Of a stretch of 64,000 nt of DNA, positions 56,229-64,000 are shown piece after piece (position 1 is the stretch's first letter; each line of letters opens with the position of its first letter). The position numbers and the translations under genes were made by a program. The stretch is from Siphonodentalium dalli (taxonomy: Eukaryota > Mollusca > Scaphopoda > Gadilida > Siphonodentaliidae), in contig CP136069.1 of NCBI GenBank assembly GCA_032622095.1, positions 71,449,319 through 71,513,318 of the forward strand, given 5' to 3'. The notes beneath the pieces are model-generated. The model searched no databases and had not been told where the DNA came from. It was given only the letters and a program-made list of their open reading frames with translations.

Positions 56229-56977
56229 AGAATGCAACAAAGTATTGAGGGGACCCAAAAAATATATATATATCCCATAATGGTGACTCCTCATTGGAAT
56301 AGATAGAATTTCCAGCATGTTTGATGGACATAGTGATGATATTTGGAAGTGTTATCTATATTGCATCATAAGTTAACTAAAGGATGTACAATATGTCCCG
56401 TTAATGCAGAATTTCAACCACGGTCCCTCTGAGGAAGAAAGCAGAATTATATATATATTCAATAGTATTCATATTTATATTTAAAAGTCGATCAGAAGTG
56501 GTGTGATATGCTGCAGGGGGCTAAACATGGGACCCATCTCGCATTATATATAATACATATAATATATTTATAATGGGCTCAACTGTTTGCAATGAACGAG
56601 GGGATTAATTGGAACCATATCGTTCATAAAAGTGTCCCGGTTATCAATACCAACTTTTCTCTTTCGTTAAATTTCTTCTTGCGTATATATATAGTCACCT
56701 TTTGTCTGTTCTCGATTGCTAATTAAACATAACATAATAATGTCCTCAAATTGGTCAAAGATGTTATCTAACTGACGTGCGCCCCCCCCCCCCCCCCCCA
56801 GGTGATTCATGTGGTTTAGCAAGTAAAAGCACCTACAGCCGCTACGTGCTAATCTTCCTTGGTGCTCTAAGAACAGTAACTCTAATTTCAACATCCTGTT
56901 ACTTATTTTTAAACACACCGTCACCGGTTCCGGTCGTAAACAAATATTCACGAAAACACGAAACAGAAAAAACAAAC
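56229..56977. other. Spacer and possible 5' UTR of 56978 exon
   Basis: A C19 run sits at about 56780-56799. The last ~130 bp include GTCACCGGTTCCGGTCG at about 56920, a plausible ETS-type (CCGGAA on the reverse strand) promoter element. The frame running from 56777 into the exon is probably untranslated leader. Confidence 0.3.
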
Positions 56978-57061
56978 ATGGACAGCGTGCAATCAAAAGT
57001 CCAGAATTCGATGAATAATATCATAACTGTATTGGACAAAGAATGTCTGAGAAAATTACAG
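56978..57061 (+). CDS. FAM136A: First coding exon, FAM136A homologue (candidate)
   Basis: The ATG at 56978 (context AAACATGGA) opens a 28-codon exon ending in CAG followed by a GT donor at 57062, phase 0. Residues run MDSVQSKVQNSMNNI, then LDKECLRKLQ. This aligns well with the N-terminus of FAM136A, a small mitochondrial protein, which has VQ-x2-V/M, LE/D-R/K-E-x-I/L-R-K-M/L-Q in the same spacing and, as far as I recall, an exon boundary after that Gln. The next exon should begin with a GxMxxCxAxCC-like segment. I could not find it downstream in the window, so the gene is partial or a remnant. The donor GTTTTT is weak. Confidence 0.5.
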
Positions 57062-57410
57062 GTTTTTTCTTCTAAATATTTTGTTTGTTCTTTGTTTTTC
57101 ATTCAATTAGCGATCGGAACAGGCAAAAAACGCGTGATTTTTTTTTTGAAGGGCAAAAATGACGAAATTGTTAGACAGGTCGGTCACAGGTTCCAAACGA
57201 GATATGCCGTCCGTTCGGTCTATGATAGCTCGTTCGTTGAATAAAAAATGAAAACAAATTCCTACAATTTCGTTTTTAGGGTTTCGATGATTTGTGAGTT
57301 GCAAATACCCTGCTGTCGGCGCTGGACAAAACAACAGGTCTGGCTCAGCCTCATGTGCAGATCTGAATATTATCACTACCCCGCTGGACAAAACAAGTGT
57401 CCAATGCCAC

Positions 57411-57566
57411 CGCGGTGTACTTGCCGTTCGGCCGCGGTGTCACTTTTATGGAACCGCGGTCGAACGGCAAGTACACCGCGGTCGAACGGCAAGTACACCG
57501 CGGCCGAACGGCAAGTACACCGCGGCCGAACGGCAAGTACACCGCGGCCGAACGGCAAGTACACCG
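57411..57566. repeat. 22-bp GC-rich minisatellite with inverted copy
   Basis: Five tandem units ACCGCGGYCGAACGGCAAGT-AC run from 57462 to about 57566, preceded by an inverted unit at 57411-57437 (GTACTTGCCGTTCGGCCGCG). Each unit contains CCGCGG. Because 22 is not a multiple of three and the unit lacks stops in all six frames, every frame stays open across it, creating spurious 60-175 aa ORFs on both strands. Confidence 0.85.
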
Positions 57567-58381
57567 GGGTTAGATTCCTGGTTTGTATCGTCTTTTTTTC
57601 TCGAGTTTAAAACATGTTTTATTAGTAGAAATATACGAAGGTTAGTATTTTTAATTACAGGAAATTTAAATCCGTACATAATATCGGCTTTAAAGGGGCA
57701 CTTTGATTATTGCGACATAACGAAGAAGCGGGCCCCGTTGGTTCAGAGTGCCCGGATGAAGATAATTAATCGAGTGTGCTTCTCACAGTACGAGCTAACT
57801 GCATGGCCTCCTATAGCCTGATACCGGAGTACGCTGTGTATGTCTCTTTGGAAAGCAGACGAAATTCCTAAACGATGTACATCTGTTAGTAATTTCGTCG
57901 GCTTTTCTAAGACAGGCTATTTGGCCATGCGTTTGTCACAACAGACCTGTTTCTTACGTGCATGCATAATTCGTGTTTATTGATAGTAATGATGAAAAGA
58001 GTAACGGCTTGTATTAATCGAATAATATAAATGAAGTTAGTTTGCCGCGTATCGTAATCAGGATGGACTTTATTTTACCTATAGACCATTTTACAGATAA
58101 CCATTTTGACTGTTGCATTGTGGGCCAGAAAGTATCCAAATAAAGCCACGTGCTTTACGGTCGCATGCATTTACTATGGGGCATTTAGGGTGGGTCTATA
58201 AAACTAATTATAACTTTGGTATCTGTCATAGTTTACGCGATAAATTTTAAACATATATCAGGGACATGTACCCCTTCTAGAATGTTCAAAAACATTTCCA
58301 GTTGCTTGTCGTATTTTAAATGATTTTATGCGATGAAATAATGCGAAAATTTAGAAAATTGCACTATAATTTCTCAATACT
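57567..58381. other. No further exon recognised
   Basis: If the 56978 exon is real this would be intron 1. No second exon seen. Confidence 0.3.
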
Positions 58382-59286
58382 TTGCGGTTTTAGTAAACGC
58401 CTGATAAAAGTATTTCTATTGGGAATTTTTACACCAAATTTTCAGAGAATATAGAGTAAACACAGTACTATCGGAATATCGTAAAGGAGTTCTGTGCATT
58501 TGGGATTGATTAACCCTCAGACTGCCGAAGCTGTCGTCAATAAATTCGCTTTTTCGTGTTCGACGAAAATGAAACTTGTCTGTTTAAAGGTCCCATTTCG
58601 TGTCGAATGGTGAATTTGGCTGCAACAACACCCGTGATGTTTTACTTCAACTTTCAAAAGAGGAAGTTTGAACACATTTTGTATTGTTTTGTTTTTTTTG
58701 CCTAGAACAATATCCAATGATTGCGTCCATTAAAAACCTTCTTGCGCAAAAGCGCCGCTACACGATAAAGAGCGTTTTCATTTACAATCGTTTTTACTCG
58801 TTTTCAAAACTGATGTATATTGTTTTGTGAATGCTCATTGGTCACGCTATTTATTTTACGTATTTTTTTCTGTTGTATTTGAACATTTGTTACACAGGCT
58901 TCGCGATTATTAACTTCAACTGATAAGCGCCGACTGCGCAACGTATGCGCTCAACAGTTTGTCTCAAATAAATTGTTATAAAAACACAGGTTTATGGCCG
59001 CGGACATAAGCCGATTAAGTGTGATGTAATTTATCCATGAACTTGACAACTGGAGATTATATCACCATTCGACACGAAAATTGGACCTTTAAACAGACAA
59101 GTTTCATTTTCGTCGAACGCGAATTTATTGACGGCAGCTTCGGCAGTCTGAGGGTTAATCAATCCCAAATGCACAGAACTCCTTTGCGATATTCCGATAG
59201 TACTGTGTTTACTCTATATTCTCTGAAAATTTGGTGTAAAATTTCCCAATAGAACGACTTTTATCAGGCGTTTACTAAAACCGCAA
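58382..59286. mobile_element. 0.9-kb fold-back containing TTAA-CCCT ends
   Basis: ~240-bp arms run from TTGCGGTTTTAGTAAACGCC inward to GTTTAAAGGTCC, inverted on the right, around ~430 bp. Within the arms lie TTAACCCTCAGACTGCCGAA (58511) and TTCGGCAGTCTGAGGGTTAA (ending 59157), a TTAA plus CCCT inverted pair typical of piggyBac-like ends. The inverted repeat continues ~130 bp beyond those TTAAs on both sides, so either the TTAA pair is internal or an older element flanks it. Confidence 0.65.
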
Positions 59287-59600
59287 ACTTATTCCCTTCC
59301 CTATATATTCCTTATTTTCAAAAATGTCGCTTTCGGCTGACTTGACGGCATGGGTGTGTGGCCCGCCCCGAATACCACATAGAAACACTCCGACCTCCAC
59401 CCATCACCCCCTCCCAGTGGCACCACCCCGAGTGGTGAAAATTGGGTATGGACCATTTTCGAGAATGGTAAGGATTTCGACCGATTTGACGGAATGTGTG
59501 GGTGGCCCGCCCTAAATACCACCTAAAAACACTCCGAGCCACCACGTATCACCCCCGGGTGGTGGGCCTACCTCCCAACCCAAAACATATAATAGCTTAC
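59287..59600. repeat. Two ~145-bp direct repeats, CCCCACC-rich
   Basis: GACGGCATGGGTGTGTGGCC / GACGGAATGTGTGGGTGGCC each precede CCGCCC, AATACCAC and AAACACTCCGA (about 59342-59395 and 59488-59540). Both strands give open frames, and neither is a gene. Confidence 0.55.
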
Positions 59601-60386
59601 TATATAGAGACTGGGACTCATATAATATATAATATTAGTCCCAGCTACATGTAGCTAGAAATGTGAACAGCAGACATCCTGAGATACAAACAATATATAT
59701 TATTGATTGTTTGATTTTCCAACCAGTATTTAGTGGGGGGAATGTGTTGTTTTTAGACCAACAGCAGTATATTCTTCTACTTTTGGTCCAAAGTTTGGTC
59801 GGAATGGCTATCGGTTGAACAATTTAGGTTTAGAGGGTGTCAGGTTGGACATTTCATTTGGAAATGTTTGAGGTACCATTTGGAAAGTTCAACTGGGAGG
59901 GGGGGGGTGCAAAGTAGTATTTCGAGAACACTTGACTTTGGTCTGGTTCAAGGTACGTACATTTGGAAATGTCAAGGTGGACAAACCCAAGTTTCCCAAC
60001 CACCCACCAATGGGGACCATCTACATGTAGCCACCTCCCCGATTATAAGGTATAAGAACACATTGGCTACATGGATGCGACTAGAGATCTCCATTGTGGG
60101 GGGGTCTCCAACGATAACTTACTATTATTATCACAGTTAGTGGCCAAGACATAAATGCTATACGTGTAAGCATTCTCTCCAGTCAATTATTTACCAGATC
60201 GACATACTTCTAAGTTAGGAATGAAATAGACACGACAAGAGAAAAATGTAATCCTGTCCATTTTGGTCAATACATGTAGGCGATCACTACCATATATATG
60301 GTAATATAAATTTTTGCCTCAAGGCGACATATAATATTTCCGAATGCCATGCTACATGAAACTAAATATGAAATGTTCCAGATACC
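59601..60386. other. No gene; TTGGAAATTT repeat scrap
   Basis: 59810-60030 carries the TTGGAAA / G-run / GGGACCATCTAC type of the 25975 repeat. ATATAATATTAGTCCCAGCTAC-like pieces near 59625-59650 and 60880-60905 recur. Confidence 0.4.
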
Positions 60387-60830
60387 ATAAAATCTCTTAA
60401 TCCGATCAGAGGGTCCCCATATAATCACATTCCAACAACAACATTTTTTGAAATGACGCTTCAGTTTCAGAATCTAATAATTGCCCAAAAATAATGAAAA
60501 ACACCATCAACTATAGTATAAAATTGCACAAAACCTGTTATTTATCACCATTTTGTTCAACGAAATTTTACCGGTTTGTCAAATATCTGACACAAAAAGC
60601 CACTTGATTTTAGAGTTTAATATCCATCTTTGCCCGCAATTTGGTCAATGAAATTCTTCTCGTTGACTGTCTATTGGGCCACTATAATTAAAATAATAGA
60701 TTTATAACATCGATATCTGATCACTCTGAGCTGTGGTGGGTGGGTTCCTCGACTCGAATCAAATATTTTTTACCCCCGAAGTCAAGGAAATAGTAATTTG
60801 CGACCGTTAATTCGGATTGAGTACCTTTAA
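60387..60830. mobile_element. CAATCCGATC-type MITE copy
   Basis: Left TTAATCCGATCAGAGGGTCC, right CGGATTGAGTACCTTTAA, with the internal landmarks of the family in order. About 440 bp, uninterrupted. Confidence 0.7.
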
Positions 60831-62840
60831 TATCTAACAGCAACCATATCTCAACCCCACTACAATCTGGGACTAATATATGTTATACATGTATTAGTCC
60901 CAGCTACAATCAGTGAACCTGATGAATAATTTTAACAGCATCTGAAAATGAAAGAAACATCCCGCACCTTGTCTACGATATAATGAAAGCCATAATTGTA
61001 AATCAATCAGCTCTGCGTGTACCGGTATACATGTATATGTACACATATTGGACCCACATGAATTGCTATATTCTCCATATTAATTTAAAACGAGCGCACC
61101 ACTTTAACAAACTCATTATTGAGTATTATATCAATAGCGATGTGTTTGTTAAAGTGGCAAGGTCATTTTAGATTTATACTCCTTTTAACATCAGTAGGCC
61201 TACACAATCATTCGTTGCATAACTTTCATTAAATTTTCCTAGTACTGAATATAAACAGTACTGGTACAACACTAGCAGTACTTGAACCGACCATACTGTA
61301 GGTGTCTGGCCTGTTTATTACCTTTTTAATTTGTTGATAGTTCATTCAGACAACATCCTCTAAGTTGCCTAATAATAGAGACAAACTAATAATAGTGATG
61401 GTGGGATTTTTTAGCTAAAATTAATAATAGCAACCACAGCAATTTCACTCTATGTCTCTTAGTGATCTGATCATGGGAAGTGTTCTCCAAATATAATAAC
61501 AGTGTTGACACTATCATATTATTGACACTATTATTGCACATGAGAGTACCGTTACTAGTACATGTAGATGCTAATATGAGTAAGTCATTATCAAGTCTGG
61601 CTCTTCTTGAATTCAACTATCATAGTGATATTCAACTACATGTATTATAGCTTAATTGTACTACCATACACAATGTATACTGGTACGGTATATACGTAAA
61701 CTCCAGGTTTTCTCTGTTTTTACTAAAACTTCATGGAATCATCTCACTTCGTAATGCACAACCACATTAAAGTGTACATGTACATGTATATAACACTATA
61801 ATTTTAAAAGAGAAAATGAGAAGGCATCAGATTCCAATATAAAAAGAATTCTACAGCTTATTGCAGGAGACCTGTTTATTTCATAATGGCAGAAGTACAT
61901 ATGTGCATGTATGCCATTTGAATGACATTTTAATAACTTCTCACCAAGATGATTTCAAAATTCTAACTACTAGTACAAGTAAATCAGTTAAATAATCAAA
62001 AATGCCAGCACCGATATATATACTGTACTACATGTAGTAGGTACCGTACATGAGATATTGTCACCACTTCATAATAGTTGAATATATATGGTACATGTAC
62101 CGGTACAATGGAATTCAAGTTGTATCAGACCTGTTGTTTGGCATAACCAATGTACCAGTAAGTGACTTTGGTGATCACTGTTAGTCATTGATTTTGATAA
62201 CATAAGTTCATGATTTTTACAAAATAATTTTAATGAATCAAAACCATGTGCAGCCGCATGTGTAACATGTAACTGTCTTTGTCCATTAGTCATTATCCAA
62301 GTCTGGTTTAGTCTTGATCTAATGATCAAAGGCGGAATGTTACTAGTATGTACCGGTAACTTATTATCATGATCCGGGAGTACTGATGAATTATAATCCA
62401 TTTCACAGCATTGTCCATGTCTGCATGTATCATGACATGTTTGGTAAACATCCTCACTCGATTCACTGACACTGGTGAGTGGTGCCATTGCCATTCTAAT
62501 TCTCCATATCATGTTCTACCCTTCACAAGTTCACACACATGTAGCTACTGTACTTCTAATCAGTCTAATGTACTATTCAGAATGATAGAATCTGAATGAA
62601 CATTCAATGACCTTTTACGGCATCAGCGTTGACTGCATTTCAGCGTTGACTGCATTTCAGCATTGAAGGGATGAGGAGTCCAGAATAGAACTATAATCAT
62701 CATATTTTGCAATAATCATTACATTCACATTGTTTGCATTCTTCCATTGGGGTCAATCAGTGCTATTCTGTATTCTGTATTCACTTATTCGAGTCAATCA
62801 ATGTCCATGATAATAACAGCTGAATACGGCATAGTCTGAC
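60831..62840. other. Repeat-poor stretch; weak ORF only
   Basis: CpG-poor, with many TACATGTA / GTACATG phrases, and no recognised transposon. A 147-aa minus-strand ATG frame (62512-62069) has no recognisable domain. A 17-bp direct repeat CAGCGTTGACTGCATTT lies at about 62631-62660. It could be intronic or intergenic. Confidence 0.3.
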
Positions 62841-63000
62841 CTGCCACACTCAGTGACTCACACACAGTGTCTGTGACCAGTCCAGTGTTAGTTCAGTCAT
62901 GAACGTAGTGCGCATCCTTCTACGCTGGAAGCAGCAATCTGCGAAAGCGGTCATGTTGACCAACTTCACCAAGTCCAGTGTGCGATATTCGGATTGGTCC
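62841..63000 (-). promoter_or_regulatory. Possible promoter/5' exon, minus strand
   Basis: CpG-richer than its surroundings. Minus strand: a CCAAT box (ATTGG on the plus strand at about 62994), then transcribed-looking sequence ending GTGGCAG|GTCAGA, a splice-donor-like site at 62841. Both strands have short ATG frames of 35-40 codons here, so orientation is unsure. Confidence 0.2.
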
Positions 63001-64000
63001 CGTCACTTCACATGATATTTTCTGATAATTAAGCGGTATTTCTAACATCCAACGGGTTAAAACAGTCTATATCTAATCCGTTGTGTACACGAAAGAATGA
63101 GATACACATTTTCTGCGAATAATGAACGAAACAAGCAGATATGACAGATGAAAAAACTATTTATTTTTAACACATAAAAATTCGGAAATTCCACACCGGA
63201 AGTGTGAAATAACGTACTCTAACTCTGGGAACAATTTATCCCCAATTTCATGTACAAGAATGTTTAAACATTATCATAACATATTCGACTTGTTTTTAAT
63301 TTGTTTTCGTGAAAAGGAATGATAAAAGGCACAATAAACATATCTAGAACGACAACTAAATCCAAATTAGCCATTTCCCCGTCATATTTCGGTCAGGCAA
63401 GCGAGGTACAAAAATGTATGAATCTGAGTACGAAAGTCGGAGTGTTCCTCTATCGTATTGCAATAATCGCCAACCTATTATAATATAAAAAGCTATGCAG
63501 GGGGATAACTCGGAAAAAAAATTATTGTTGCGGAAAAAGTCTCATTGTGAGACTTTAAGGTCATTATGCAAATCACATTTAATATATTTAACCCAACTGT
63601 TTCAACGATCTAATGTACCGGTAGATTTTAATGGAACTTTGTTGTCAAATATAAAAAACTTCATGCGTCGATCCTGTGCATGCTAGCACGTCGACATACA
63701 CCTGTCAATCATCCAGGATTAGTTTGTGAGATTTTATTCTCTGCTTTAATTGGTTGGCTGTGGGAGGAGGTTACCGATATTTTGTTCTAATGTGGTATGC
63801 TTTGACACCATAACCGAGATTTGGTAAACTGAAATGATTCCCATGTTTTTATTAGAGTTGCTATTATTTTGGAGAAAAAAATATGATCAAATGAGCATAT
63901 TAAATAAAAGTGTTATATTATCGATCCATATACATGTATGTGGCAAATCCATTGCCAAGTAAAAATTAACTGCCAGAAACTGAAAATACGCGACATTTTA
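63001..64000. other. No gene supported
   Basis: AT-rich end of window. A 63-aa forward frame at 63495-63686 has no recognisable domain. Confidence 0.35.

Noticed and set aside
57294-57821. 175-aa forward ORF and overlapping ORFs on both strands
   Set aside because: All depend on the stop-free 22-bp minisatellite. No domain and no frame preference.
62069-62512. 147-aa minus-strand ORF
   Set aside because: No domain, signal or splice context. Low-complexity AT-rich surroundings make chance likely.
62899-63015. Short forward ORF with an arginine-rich start, possible mitochondrial presequence
   Set aside because: Ends after under 40 codons with no convincing splice donor. The opposite strand is equally plausible.

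Overview
This is a gene-poor, AT-rich stretch of animal nuclear DNA, most likely from a marine invertebrate such as a mollusc. That placement rests on repeat style and LINE type, not on a species-specific gene. There are no long prokaryote-like reading frames, no operons and no rRNA. Almost everything recognisable is transposon-derived, and many elements are nested in one another.

Layout: 1-11.8 kb holds Helitron-like repeat ends, a triply nested MITE (1351-3999), a GC-rich palindromic island (about 7.5-7.8 kb) and a second nested MITE (8750-10464). 11.8-24.7 kb holds two LINE C-terminal remnants, a probable solo LTR with primer-binding site (16103-16336), TTAA-flanked MITEs, an ~80-bp minisatellite and a second copy of a 1.19-kb composite element. 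24.7-30.2 kb is dominated by hairpin MITEs and a 2-kb fold-back element whose centre carries a cysteine-rich coding remnant on the minus strand. 30-39 kb is a series of separate hairpin elements. 39-49 kb holds a convincing first coding exon of an unidentified minus-strand gene (39130-39238), a MITE packed with 16-bp palindromes, and a ~4-kb CR1/L2-like LINE (to 46836) killed by stops, frameshifts and a damaged RT active site, followed by two oppositely oriented minisatellite blocks. 49-60 kb holds more fold-backs and a plausible first coding exon of a FAM136A homologue (56978-57061). The last 3 kb are poor in recognisable repeats.

The genes do not form a pathway. The two gene 5' ends are unrelated. 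The clearest system-level pattern is modular: the same terminal hairpins, palindromes and ~150-180 bp tandem cores recur in different combinations, flanked by TTAA, TA or 7-bp duplications. Nothing here is demonstrably a new biological system. The best candidates are the fold-back carrying a CXC-type exon, the TTAA MITE family with paired 67-bp palindromes, and the palindrome-cluster MITE at 39.8-40.2 kb. All repeat boundaries and similarities were read by eye, without alignment software.
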